Source: JANPCX01 sp031431125
GTDB taxonomy: Bacteria > Pseudomonadota > Gammaproteobacteria > Burkholderiales > Burkholderiaceae_C
Length of the DNA: 33,678 nt
Direction: 5' to 3'
Assembly (NCBI GenBank): GCA_031431125.1
Contig: JANPCX010000065.1
Coordinates: 1-33,678, forward strand
The notes under the pieces are model-generated. The model saw only the letters and a program-made list of their open reading frames with translations. It made no database searches and was not told the origin of the DNA. Positions 15,758 to 24,393 of the stretch are shown one piece after another (the first letter of the stretch is position 1; every line of letters starts with the position of its first letter). A program made the translations under genes and the position numbers.

Positions 15758-16603
15758 TCAGGTTTGTGCACCCCGCAACACCTGACGCGTGTCCAAAGCC
15801 ACTTGGCGTGCCGCGTCTGCAAAGTCACGCCCACTGCTGGCATAGAGCACCGCGCGTGACGAGTTCACCATCAAGGGGCCTGTGGTTTGTCCAGATTGCT
15901 GGCGCCAGGCTGCGCGTACCGTGGCAGCGGCATCGCCACCTTGTGCACCGACACCAGGCACGAGCAAAGGCAAGGTCGGTGCCAGTTCACGAACACGGGC
16001 CAGCTCTTGGGGGAAGGTGGCGCCCACCACCAAACCCAGTTGGCCATGGCGGTTCCACGGGCCTTGCGCCAAGCGGGCAATGTGCTCGAACAACAGGCCA
16101 CTGGGTGCGCCCGCACTGCCTGCCAGCGTTTGCGCCTGTAAGTCTGAACCACCGGGGTTGGACGTGCGGCACAGCAGGATCAGGCCTTTGCCTTCGTACT
16201 TGAAATAGGGCTCGATCGAATCAAAACCCATGAAGGGAGACAGCGTCAGCGCGTCTGCCTGGTAGCGCTCAAACGCCTCAACGGCGTATTGTTCGGCGGT
16301 GGCGCCGATGTCGCCGCGTTTGGCATCCAAAATGACGGGCACTTGGGGCGCCACGGTCTTGATGTGGGCGATCAAACGCTCCAATTGGTCCTCGGCGCGG
16401 TTTGCTGCGAAATAGGCGATTTGCGGCTTGAAGGAATTGACCAGATCGTGGGTTGCGTCCACGATGGCGGCACAAAACTCAAAAATCTTGCTGCTGTCAC
16501 CGCGCCAATGCAGCGGGAACTTTGCGGGGTCGGGGTCCAAGCCCACGCACAACAAAGACTGGTTTTGCGCTTCAGCTTGGCGCAGTTGGTCGGTGAAGTT
16601 CAC
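15758..16603 (-). CDS. pyrF: Orotidine 5'-phosphate decarboxylase (type 2)
   Basis: Final step of UMP synthesis: decarboxylates OMP to UMP in the cytosol. The 281-residue product has the type-2 catalytic core ILDAKRGDIGATAEQY with the charged D-x-K-x-x-D network around K95, an N-terminal LLCVGLDPDPAKFP motif, FKPQIAYFA, and the phosphate-binding end in LVPGVGAQGGD. The start is GTG at 16603 (VNFTDQLRQ), chosen because AGGA lies 7 bases upstream; another GTG at 16651 would add 16 residues of low similarity. It lies 55 bases downstream of purB on the same strand, so nucleotide biosynthesis genes are grouped. Confidence 0.95.
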   Translation of the reverse strand: MNFTDQLRQAEAQNQSLLCVGLDPDPAKFPLHWRGDSSKIFEFCAAIVDATHDLVNSFKPQIAYFAANRAEDQLERLIAHIKTVAPQVPVILDAKRGDIGATAEQYAVEAFERYQADALTLSPFMGFDSIEPYFKYEGKGLILLCRTSNPGGSDLQAQTLAGSAGAPSGLLFEHIARLAQGPWNRHGQLGLVVGATFPQELARVRELAPTLPLLVPGVGAQGGDAAATVRAAWRQQSGQTTGPLMVNSSRAVLYASSGRDFADAARQVALDTRQVLRGAQT

Positions 16604-16658
16604 AAGGTGTTCCTGGTGTGTCGCATCAAGGTTTAAATGTCGGCAAATCACGCCGCCA

Positions 16659-18038
16659 TCAAGCCAAACGCCGGGCCAACACCGCTGCCTGGCCGATGTA
16701 ATTGGCTGGGGTCATGGCCATCAAGCGGTCTTTCTCGGTCTGCGGAATTTCCAAGGTGCCAATGAAAGTTTGAATGGCCTCGCGGGTGATGGTTTTGCCG
16801 CGTGTCAGCTCTTTCAAACGTTCGTAGGGGTTGGGCAAGCTGTAGCGGCGCATCACGGTTTGAATCGGCTCGGCCAGCACTTCCCAGGCGGCGTCGAGGT
16901 CGGCGGCCAAGGCCTCGTGATTGACTTCCAACTTGTCCATGCCGCGCAACAAGCTGTCGTAACCCAAGAGGGCGTAGCCCAAGGCGACACCCATGTTGCG
17001 CAGCACGGTGCTGTCGGTCAGGTCACGCTGCCAACGCGAGATGGGCAGCTTTTGGCTGAGGTGGGCCAGCATGGCATTGGCCAAACCGAAATTGCCTTCG
17101 GCGTTTTCAAAGTCAATCGGGTTGACCTTGTGCGGCATGGTGCTGGAGCCAATCTCACCGGCTTTCAAACGCTGCTTGAAATATCCCAAGCTGATGTAGC
17201 CCCAAACATCACGCGACCAGTCGATGAGGATGGTGTTGGTGCGGGTGAGCGCATCAAACAGCTCGGCCATGTAGTCATGCGGTTCGATTTGAATCGTGTA
17301 GGGGTTGAACTGCAGGCCCAGTTGTTTCTCAATCACGGCTTGGCTGAATGCTTCCCAGTTGATGTCGGGATACGCCGCCAGGTGGGCGTTGTAGTTGCCG
17401 ACGGCGCCGTTCATTTTGGCCAGCAATTTGACACTGGCGATGCGTTCACGGGCATGCTGCAGCCGGGCACCCACATTGGCGCACTCTTTGCCCAGCGTGG
17501 TGGGGCTGGCGGTTTGGCCATGGGTGCGGCTGAGCATGGGCACATCGGCGAACGCATGGGCCATGGTTTGCAGCTTGGCGATGAGGCGGTCCACCATGGG
17601 CAACATTACCTCGCTGCGTGCGGCCTTGAGCATCAGGCCATGGCTGGTGTTGTTGATGTCTTCACTGGTGCAGGCAAAGTGCACGAACTCGCTGGCGGCG
17701 TGAAGCTCGGCTGTGGCCTCAAACTGTTGCTTGAGCCAATACTCCACCGCTTTCACGTCGTGGTTGGTGGTGCGTTCAATGTCTTTGATGGCCTGGGCAT
17801 CGGCTTCAGAAAAGCGCAGCACCAAACCGCGCAACAAGCCGCGCGCGGCTTCCGACAGCGGTTTGAATTCTTGCAAGCCCGCATCGGACAAAGCAATGAA
17901 CCACTCCACCTCCACCTGCACCCGCCTGTGCATCAAGCCAAACTCGGACAACAAAGGCCGCAGCGCTGCCACTTTGCTGGCGTAACGCCCGTCAAGTGGG
18001 CTGAGGGCAGTCAGGGGGCTGGGCAGGTTGGTAGACAT
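16659..18038 (-). CDS. purB: Adenylosuccinate lyase
   Basis: Catalyses two fumarate-releasing steps in purine synthesis: SAICAR to AICAR and adenylosuccinate to AMP. At 459 residues it has the usual length. The fumarase/aspartase superfamily signature GSSTMPHKVNPIDFENAEGN (near residue 296) is intact with the catalytic serine. SRTHGQTASPTTLGKE contains the catalytic histidine region, and FACTSEDINNTSHG is the substrate-binding stretch. The N-terminus LSPLDGRYASKV is typical of the long proteobacterial PurB form. It heads the purB-pyrF pair. Confidence 0.97.
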   Translation of the reverse strand: MSTNLPSPLTALSPLDGRYASKVAALRPLLSEFGLMHRRVQVEVEWFIALSDAGLQEFKPLSEAARGLLRGLVLRFSEADAQAIKDIERTTNHDVKAVEYWLKQQFEATAELHAASEFVHFACTSEDINNTSHGLMLKAARSEVMLPMVDRLIAKLQTMAHAFADVPMLSRTHGQTASPTTLGKECANVGARLQHARERIASVKLLAKMNGAVGNYNAHLAAYPDINWEAFSQAVIEKQLGLQFNPYTIQIEPHDYMAELFDALTRTNTILIDWSRDVWGYISLGYFKQRLKAGEIGSSTMPHKVNPIDFENAEGNFGLANAMLAHLSQKLPISRWQRDLTDSTVLRNMGVALGYALLGYDSLLRGMDKLEVNHEALAADLDAAWEVLAEPIQTVMRRYSLPNPYERLKELTRGKTITREAIQTFIGTLEIPQTEKDRLMAMTPANYIGQAAVLARRLA

Positions 18039-18150
18039 GGTGGTGGGGTGGCAGTTGCCAGGTAGGAAGGCAAGCAGTACGCAGTCAATCGCGTGCCGCT
18101 GAAGAGGCGAGTTCCGAATTTTAGGCGCTTGCCCAGGGGCTGCAGCATCG

Positions 18151-19224
18151 CTACTGGCGTTGGGTCAACCGTACATCGGCGTCTTTGAAGAAACGAATCC
18201 GTTCTTCATCCGCCGGATGGGACGAAAAAGCAATGCCCACCGCCGACCACGGGTTGTCGCCAGCCTGTTCTTTTTTCTTGTTTTCTTCCAGGCGCTCAAA
18301 CAAGCGCACCATCACCGAAGGTGGACGGCCAGCCGCCACCAACACATCGGCCGCAAACTGATCCGCTTGTCGCTCTGCATCGCGCGAATAACTGGCCTGC
18401 CCCAGCACGACAGGCACTGTGGCCAACAAACTGCTGGCATCACCCCAAATCAGGCCTGCGATCAAACCCACCGCTGAGCCTTGGATCAACATGCGCATGC
18501 CGTGTCGATGTTGCACATGACCCAGCTCGTGTGCGAGAACCCCCAAAAGCACGGCCTCGTCGTTGCCAACCAAGTCCACCATTTCATCGGTCATCACCAT
18601 GCTGCCGCCCGGCAAGGCAAAAGCATTGGGCCCTATCTTGCTTTTGCGAAAGAGCAGTTCATGGGGCGGTGCCTGCGTGCCCAGCGATTGACGCAGCAAC
18701 TGATCGAAGGCTTGACGCAGGGCCGCTTGTTTTTCTGCTGGCAGTTCGGTCGGGCGCATCCATTGCTCATCAATGGCACGCAAGGCGATCTCACCGGCAG
18801 CGCGGTCGACTGACAATGGCGTGACAGACAACAACGCTTGACTGCCCCAAGGCAAGCCCCAATGCCACAAGGCGAACAAACAAACCACCACCGCCACCAA
18901 AGAAGCGCCGACTCCACGCCAGCTTTGTTGCAGACGAACCACCAGCGAATCGGGCGCGACAAACTCCGCCTGCCAAGCATTCCACAGGGTGCTGTCGAGG
19001 GCTTGCAAGGACCCTCCCGTCTGCAGGTGCGCCACGGGCAGGCCATGGCGCGTGCGCTCAGGCCATTGGACCTCACCATGTGTCCACTGCGCCATCACCG
19101 CATGCGGCGCCTGTAACTCGTGCAAGGTCAATGACTGCGCACCCCAGCGCAGCAGGCCTTGCACCGGGCGTGCATGCTGCCCATCGAAGTAAAGAACCTG
19201 CAGGTCGCGGGTCGTGCTTGTCAT
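18151..19224 (-). CDS. M48-family zinc metalloprotease, membrane-associated
   Basis: A 357-residue protein. A roughly 100-residue N-terminal region (MTSTTRDLQVLYFDGQHARP) precedes one membrane helix at about 103-122 (VGASLVAVVVCLFALWHWG). The M48 peptidase domain follows, with zinc motif HELGH at 232-236 and third ligand E284 in SRDAERQAD. LPGGSMVMTDEMVDL upstream of the zinc site is typical. Family members degrade misfolded or unassembled membrane or outer-membrane proteins. The ATG at 19224 shares its A with the TGA of the preceding YjgN-type gene (TGATG), so translation is probably coupled and the two proteins likely act together. Confidence 0.93.
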   Translation of the reverse strand: MTSTTRDLQVLYFDGQHARPVQGLLRWGAQSLTLHELQAPHAVMAQWTHGEVQWPERTRHGLPVAHLQTGGSLQALDSTLWNAWQAEFVAPDSLVVRLQQSWRGVGASLVAVVVCLFALWHWGLPWGSQALLSVTPLSVDRAAGEIALRAIDEQWMRPTELPAEKQAALRQAFDQLLRQSLGTQAPPHELLFRKSKIGPNAFALPGGSMVMTDEMVDLVGNDEAVLLGVLAHELGHVQHRHGMRMLIQGSAVGLIAGLIWGDASSLLATVPVVLGQASYSRDAERQADQFAADVLVAAGRPPSVMVRLFERLEENKKKEQAGDNPWSAVGIAFSSHPADEERIRFFKDADVRLTQRQ

Positions 19225-20468
19225 CAAAGGCCGATGTCCACACCAAACAAGTCGCCTGCTGCATCACCCGCGGCTTCACCGTCATGGGTTCTGGCGCGGC
19301 CAATCAAGGTTTGCGGGTCCACGCGGGTGAGCACCGCCATGGCTTGCAACTTCAAACGCGCCATGGCCACTGCTGCAAAGGGCCAGTACAGACCCAGCGT
19401 CAGACCAATCAACAACCAGTTCTTGATGGTGAGCTTGAGGGCACTGCGGAAGGTGAGGTCGCTTTGAAAACGAAACTCGCGATTGCCGGTTTTGGACCAC
19501 ACAAGGTTTTGCATTCGAGCGGCAAAGTAAGGAATCCACACGCCATAAATTGCAATCACGCCGAGCGCAAAAAGCGGCACGGCCAGCAACAACAGCAGGA
19601 AGAGGAGCCCCTTGTTTTGCATCAAGTCGCCCCACCCAGCCCCGCTCAACCCCGCACCGGCCGCGATGGCCACTCCGATGGCCCCAACAACCCCTACCAG
19701 CACGCCGCCAACCAACATGGATGCAAAAGTGACTCCGGCAGTCTTAAAGAAGACCCCAAAGAATGAGCCGACACTGGCCTTGAATTGGGTTTCCAACCCC
19801 GCATAGGCATAGTGGTCGTGTTGGTACTTCTTGAACCTCCACCACAACCACGGCCCGAGCAGCAGCAGCATGGGAAACACTGACAGCATGGCCCACTCCC
19901 ACCAAGCGGGCGGTGCTTGTTGCTGTTCGGGATCAATCATGCTGGCCAGCCCCAAAACAATGGCGCTGGGCACAAAGAGGGGCAGCAAGGCTTCATAGGC
20001 ACCGCGCACCGACCCGGTGAAACGAAACCGCAGCCCACGCCAACTGGTATTGGCCAGGCGAAACTGCAACGACGACTTGAGCAGCGCAGGCCAGACCAGT
20101 GCCAAGATCAGAAACGCGATCAGGCCAGCCGTTGGCGAGAACTGCCCCGCCACCGAATACACAAGCACCATGGCACCGACCAACAAGTAGCCGCGGAACA
20201 TTTTTTTGGGGTCACCGTGGAATGCCAGTGGGTGGCCATCCACCAAGGTATTGCCATGAAAGTAACGCAGCTTGCGCGCTCTGGCCCACGGCGTGTACAG
20301 CGTCAAGGTCACCAAAATGAGTAACAGATTGACAATCCAGATTCGAAAGTACTCGCTGCCAGTACCGGTGAACTCGATGGGCAGGGTTTGAATGCTGCTG
20401 CTGGGCTTCTCAGTCGGCACAGGGCTATGGCCCGCGACCGCCGTGGGGTCAAAAGTGGGTTCGTTCAT
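19224..20468 (-). CDS. YjgN-family (DUF898) inner-membrane protein
   Basis: A 414-residue polytopic membrane protein of the DUF898/YjgN family. The repeated family signatures are visible: FTGTGSEYFRIWIVNLLLILVTLTLYTPWARARKLRYFHGNT near the N-terminus and LKLTIKNWLLIGLTLGLYWPFAAVAMARL near the C-terminus, with several glycine-rich membrane helices between. The molecular function is not known. ATG 20468 (MNEPTFDP) is preferred over the upstream frame because AGGA lies about 10 bases before it. It is translationally coupled to the M48 protease that follows; such pairing suggests that the membrane protein presents or regulates substrates, which is an inference. Confidence 0.9.
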   Translation of the reverse strand: MNEPTFDPTAVAGHSPVPTEKPSSSIQTLPIEFTGTGSEYFRIWIVNLLLILVTLTLYTPWARARKLRYFHGNTLVDGHPLAFHGDPKKMFRGYLLVGAMVLVYSVAGQFSPTAGLIAFLILALVWPALLKSSLQFRLANTSWRGLRFRFTGSVRGAYEALLPLFVPSAIVLGLASMIDPEQQQAPPAWWEWAMLSVFPMLLLLGPWLWWRFKKYQHDHYAYAGLETQFKASVGSFFGVFFKTAGVTFASMLVGGVLVGVVGAIGVAIAAGAGLSGAGWGDLMQNKGLLFLLLLLAVPLFALGVIAIYGVWIPYFAARMQNLVWSKTGNREFRFQSDLTFRSALKLTIKNWLLIGLTLGLYWPFAAVAMARLKLQAMAVLTRVDPQTLIGRARTHDGEAAGDAAGDLFGVDIGL

Positions 20469-20605
20469 TGGTGTGGTGTCCTGGGCGGGGGTTGTTATGC
20501 GGACACGTTCTCCTCCATAAATCACTTTATCACCCCCGCTTGCGCGACCCGGTGGTCGAGGCAGGCCCTAGAATCCGCCCCTGCAGGGAAGAGAAAAAAG
20601 CCAAC

Positions 20606-21232
20606 ATGATGAAACTCCTCGGATCATTGACCAGCCCCTACGTGCGCAAAGTGCGCGTGGTGATGGCCGAAAAAAAACTCGACTACCGCCTTGAGTTGGA
20701 GGATGTGTGGGCGAGTGACACTATCTTGTCCGCCAACCCGCTGGGCAAAGTACCTTGTTTGGTAATGGAAGGCGGCGAAGCGGTATTCGACTCGCGTGTC
20801 ATCGTCGAGTACGTGGACACCCTGTCGCCCGTGGGCCGTTTGATTCCTGAACGTGGCCGCGAACGCGCTGAAGTGCGCACCTGGGAAGCCTTGGCCGATG
20901 GCCTGCTCGACGCCGCCATCGCCGTCCGCCTGGAACAAACCTGGGCCGGTCGCAACGAAGCACAGCGCAGCAGCGCTTGGATCAACCGCCACATGGGCAA
21001 GGTGCACTCTGCGCTGTCGGCCATGAGTAAAGGCCTGGGTGAAAAACCTTGGTGCGCTGGCAACAGCACCCACATCACCTTGGCCGACGTGGCCGTGGGC
21101 TGTGCCCTGGGCTACCTCGACTTCCGTTTTACATCACTGAATTGGCGCCAAGAGCACGCCAACCTTGCCCGCTTGGCAGAAAAACTATTGGCGCGGCAGA
21201 GTTTCGTGGACACCGCACCCCCGGTGGTTTAA
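20606..21232 (+). CDS. Glutathione S-transferase family protein
   Basis: A cytosolic enzyme of about 208 residues. The N-terminal thioredoxin-like domain reads LLGSLTSPYVRKVRVVMAEKKLDY with S-P-Y-V at the glutathione site. NPLGKVPCLVMEGGEAVFDSRVIVEYVD contains the cis-proline V-P and the D-S-R glutathione-contact motif. The C-terminal helical domain contains ITLADVAVGCALGYLDFR with the conserved N-capping Asp. It is similar to bacterial GSTs of the YfcG/YibF type; the natural substrate is not inferable. The start is the first of two tandem ATGs at 20606, with a purine-rich GGGAAGAG upstream. It diverges from the YjgN gene. Confidence 0.93.
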   Translation: MMKLLGSLTSPYVRKVRVVMAEKKLDYRLELEDVWASDTILSANPLGKVPCLVMEGGEAVFDSRVIVEYVDTLSPVGRLIPERGRERAEVRTWEALADGLLDAAIAVRLEQTWAGRNEAQRSSAWINRHMGKVHSALSAMSKGLGEKPWCAGNSTHITLADVAVGCALGYLDFRFTSLNWRQEHANLARLAEKLLARQSFVDTAPPVV

Positions 21233-21258
21233 CCCAGTCGGCGATCGATGGTCGCGAA

Positions 21259-21507
21259 TCAGCGGTAAAACGCCTCGACCTTGCCTTTGAGTTTGATCAT
21301 CATGGGCTGACCCTTGCGGTCCAGTGTTTTGCCTGCCGGCACATTGACCCAACCTTCGCTGATGCAGTACTCCTCGACATCGGAGCGCTCTTGGTCGTTC
21401 AAGCGTATACCTATCGGGTGTTCAAACACAGCGGCAACATGGTGAGGGCTGCGTGGGTCCACTGACAGGTGATCGGGCAGCTCAGGGCGAATTTGGGATT
21501 GAGTCAT
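21259..21507 (-). CDS. DUF3297 family protein
   Basis: An 82-residue conserved small protein. The near-invariant family stretches are present: LPDHLSVDPRSPHHVAAVFEHPIGIRLN, VEEYCISEGWVNVPAGKT and GQPMMIKLKGKVEAFY. Its role is unknown; it is common in Proteobacteria and presumably cytosolic. The gene converges on GST and lies just downstream of the CBS-domain gene on the same strand. Confidence 0.92.
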   Translation of the reverse strand: MTQSQIRPELPDHLSVDPRSPHHVAAVFEHPIGIRLNDQERSDVEEYCISEGWVNVPAGKTLDRKGQPMMIKLKGKVEAFYR

Positions 21508-21571
21508 GTTAAGTTGGTCTCGGGCGGAGCGCCATTCTCGGCGATAGGCCGCCCGACAGGCAGTGGGCGGC

Positions 21572-22000
21572 TCAGCTTTGGATATAACTTTGCAGTTGAG
21601 AAATCGTCAGCTCGTGGTCGGCAATGATGTCGTCCATCAAGTCACGAATCGAAATCATGCCCACCACCTTGTCGCCGTCCACCACGGGCAGGTGACGGAT
21701 TTTTTTCTGGCTCATCAAGGCCATGCACTCGCGGGTGCGGGTGCTGGGACTGACGGTGAAGACATTGCTCGTCATGATCTCGGCCACCGTGGTGTCTTTG
21801 GAGTTGCGGCCTTGCAGCGCGATCTTGCGGGTGTAGTCGCGCTCGGAAAACACACCGACGAGTTTTTCGCCTTCCATCACCACCAAGGCACCCACCTCAT
21901 ACTCAGCCAGCAGGTGCAAGGCGTCGAACACGTTGTCACTGGGGGCGACCCGTTTGACGGTGGCGGGGGCGCGCTTGAACAATTCTGATACGGGTTTCAT
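21572..22000 (-). CDS. CBS-domain protein
   Basis: A 142-residue protein composed of two CBS domains (about 10-70 and 75-137). Motifs are VGALVVMEGEKLVGVFSERDYTRKI in the first and IRHLPVVDGDKVVGMISIRDLMDD in the second. Paired CBS modules bind adenine nucleotides or S-adenosylmethionine and act as energy sensors in partner proteins; a stand-alone pair works as a soluble sensor. The ATG at 22000 has AGGAG about 9 bases upstream. The partner protein is not evident from the context. Confidence 0.93.
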   Translation of the reverse strand: MKPVSELFKRAPATVKRVAPSDNVFDALHLLAEYEVGALVVMEGEKLVGVFSERDYTRKIALQGRNSKDTTVAEIMTSNVFTVSPSTRTRECMALMSQKKIRHLPVVDGDKVVGMISIRDLMDDIIADHELTISQLQSYIQS

Positions 22001-22209
22001 GGGAACATCTCCTAAGAGGCCTTGCATTCCGAGCCGGGTGCCAGCGGCCAAAGCGGCCTGGGGCGATTGATTCTGCCAGGACAGGGCGCTCCTGACCCAT
22101 CGAGCTGCCATTCATTGGGGAAAAAGCCGTCGCCCGAATCTGCACGGAATGCAGCGCTGATCAAGCGGCTCTGAACTAGGGATGGACGCGGCAAGTCGGC
22201 CGCTCAACA

Positions 22210-22240
22210 CTGGTCCTCTTCGGACAAACTAGGAGACCAG
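22210..22240 (+). promoter_or_regulatory. RBS-sequestering hairpin before the subtilase gene
   Basis: CTGGTC (22210-22215) can pair with GACCAG (22235-22240). After one mismatch, three further pairs (TCT with AGG) take the Shine-Dalgarno AGGAG at 22231-22235 into the stem. The ATG is at 22245. If it folds, the ribosome site is partly hidden, as in an RNA-thermometer-like control. This is speculative because the stem is short. Confidence 0.35.
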
Positions 22241-22244
22241 CACC

Positions 22245-24308
22245 ATGTCGGACACCACTTATTTCTGGCAAGGCGGTCGCAAGATTGCCATCGAAAAAGA
22301 CGCCAACGCCATCACCCTGCAAGTGGCCAGCGAAGCCGCGGCACAGGCCGCAGCCACACGTGCCGGAGTGGCCTTGGGGCCTGTGCGCGCGGCCACACCC
22401 AGCCTGGTGCGGGCCACCGTCAACGACGACAGGGATGCGGCGGTTGCCAAACTGCGGGCACAAAACCAGGTCGTGCACCATGTTTACCGCGACGCGCCGA
22501 GCGCGGGGCGTCGCACCAGCGATGCGGGTGAGTACCTCATCACCGACAGCTTTTTCGTCAAGTTCAAGCCCGACACGCCCGCGCAGCGCATCACCGACTA
22601 CCTGGCCCGTGAAAGCCTGGTGGTCGAGCGCGACATGGGCGAGCACACCTTCTTGGTCCGTGTGACCGATGCCACCGGCAAAAACCCCATCCGCGCCGCC
22701 AACGCAGCGCACGACACCGGTGACGTGGTCTATGCCGAGCCCAACCTGGTTCGCCAGCTGGAACGTTTTTTCATTCCTTCGGACGACTTGTTCAGCACCC
22801 AGTGGCATTTGCATGCACCCACGGCGGGTCCGGACTTGGTCGCCGGTGCGGGCATCTTCGCCCCCGAAGCTTGGGACACGACACGCGGTCGGCGCGACAT
22901 CGTCATCGCCGTGGCCGACGATGGCTTCGATCTCACCCACCCTGACTTCCAAGGCGATGGCAAGGTGGTGGCGAGTTTGAATGCAACCTTGCGAGCCGGC
23001 GGCAACAACGCCGTCATCGACTGGGATGCGAATGTGCAGCCCCGCCCCGGCGACTACCACGGCACACCTTGCTTGGGGGTCGCGGTGGCCGAGGGCAATG
23101 GCAGTGGTGTGGTCGGTGTGGCGCCCGGCTGTTCCCTCGTCGCCGTGCGTTTCCCCTTGGCAGCGATGACAGATGCCCACTTCATCACCATGTTCCAGAA
23201 GATATCGACGCTGGCCGATGTGGTGTCGTGCTCTTGGGGCGTGGGGCCGGCCAATGCGCCCATGAGCAGCGCCTTGCGCGACGCCATGAGCCAACTCGCG
23301 CTCACGGGGGGCAAACGCGGCAAGGGTCTGGTCTTTTGCATCGCCGCCGGCAACAACAACTGTCCCGTGCAAGACTTTGACAACACCCGCACCTACCAAT
23401 TCCGCACCCGCTTCGGGCTGCGCAGCTACAGCGGCCCCATCGACCGCTGGGTGGCCGCGCATCCGGCGGCCATCACGGTCAGCGCGGCCACCTCGCGCAA
23501 AACACGTTCGGCCTATTCATCCTGGGGGAAACAAATCAGCGTCTGCGCGCCATCGGACAACTGGGACGACCTCGGCCAAACCAGCCCGCCCGGGCGCGGC
23601 GTGGTCACCACCGACAACGAAGGCGCGGGCGCCGGTTCCGACTTCACACCCGGCTCGCGTTTCACCAACCGTTTTGGTGGCACCTCCAGCGCCACCCCCA
23701 CCGTGGCGGGTGTCTGCGGTTTGGTGCTGTCGGCCAACCCCACTTTGACCGCCACACAAGTAGCCGGCTTGTTGCGCCAAACGGCTGACAAAGACATGTC
23801 CTTGGTCACCGACACGCCTGTCAACGAGCCCGGCAACTTCAACGCCACCGGTTTCAGCTTGTGGTTCGGCCACGGCAAGGTCAATGCCTTCAAGGCCGTC
23901 AGCGCCGCCAGCCAAGGGGCGGCTCAACCCCAGACCGTGGACGTGGGCATCGCACCCGGCATGGTGATTCCCGATGCGGGCACCGCCATCACAAGCGGCA
24001 TCGACATTCGGCAGGGCGGCACGATTCAAGAGCTGCGGGTGCAGGTGAACATTGCCCACACCTTCATCGGCGATTTGCGCGTGGACCTGCTGGCCCCCGA
24101 TGGCACCGCTGTGGCCCTGCACAACCACAGCGGAGGCTCGGCCGACAACTTGGTCGAAACCTACAGCGTGCAAAACAAACCCGCCCTGCGCGGCCTGCTG
24201 GGCAAACCCGTGGGTGGTCTGTGGCGGCTGCGGGTGGTGGACACCTTTCGGCTCGACGAGGGTCGTTTGGTCAGCTGGCGTTTGGTGGCGAAAATTTTGG
24301 CCGCCTGA
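22245..24308 (+). CDS. Subtilisin-like (S8) serine protease with P-domain
   Basis: A 687-residue protease. An N-terminal region of about 170 residues, possibly a prodomain (it holds FFVKFKPDTPAQRITDYLAR and MGEHTFLVRV), precedes the S8 catalytic domain. The triad is D225 in IAVADDGFD, H272 in DYHGTPCLG and S481 in FGGTSSATPTVAG, with oxyanion N370 in AAGNNN. A proprotein-convertase P-domain follows at about 575-685 (HTFIGDLRVDLLAPDGTAVALHNHSGGSADN, then LRVVDTFRLDEGRL). No signal peptide is seen at the N-terminus (MSDTTYFWQGGRK), which is unusual for a protease with a P-domain; secretion by another route or cytosolic action is possible. A strong AGGAG precedes the ATG, inside a possible hairpin. 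Confidence 0.92.
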   Translation: MSDTTYFWQGGRKIAIEKDANAITLQVASEAAAQAAATRAGVALGPVRAATPSLVRATVNDDRDAAVAKLRAQNQVVHHVYRDAPSAGRRTSDAGEYLITDSFFVKFKPDTPAQRITDYLARESLVVERDMGEHTFLVRVTDATGKNPIRAANAAHDTGDVVYAEPNLVRQLERFFIPSDDLFSTQWHLHAPTAGPDLVAGAGIFAPEAWDTTRGRRDIVIAVADDGFDLTHPDFQGDGKVVASLNATLRAGGNNAVIDWDANVQPRPGDYHGTPCLGVAVAEGNGSGVVGVAPGCSLVAVRFPLAAMTDAHFITMFQKISTLADVVSCSWGVGPANAPMSSALRDAMSQLALTGGKRGKGLVFCIAAGNNNCPVQDFDNTRTYQFRTRFGLRSYSGPIDRWVAAHPAAITVSAATSRKTRSAYSSWGKQISVCAPSDNWDDLGQTSPPGRGVVTTDNEGAGAGSDFTPGSRFTNRFGGTSSATPTVAGVCGLVLSANPTLTATQVAGLLRQTADKDMSLVTDTPVNEPGNFNATGFSLWFGHGKVNAFKAVSAASQGAAQPQTVDVGIAPGMVIPDAGTAITSGIDIRQGGTIQELRVQVNIAHTFIGDLRVDLLAPDGTAVALHNHSGGSADNLVETYSVQNKPALRGLLGKPVGGLWRLRVVDTFRLDEGRLVSWRLVAKILAA

Positions 24309-24393
24309 GCGCGGCGCGAGGGGGCGTGAAAGCCGGGGTAGGCAATGCGAAACTCTGGCCTTCGCGGCCACAGGCTGCACGGGGGGTAAGCCC

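Noticed and set aside
16428..18065. Plus-strand frame of 545 codons across purB
   Set aside because: It mirrors the purB gene; His/Gln/Val-rich with no domain, while purB has full family signatures.
22176..23462. Minus-strand frame of 428 codons inside the subtilase
   Set aside because: Shadow frame of a gene with a complete S8 catalytic triad.
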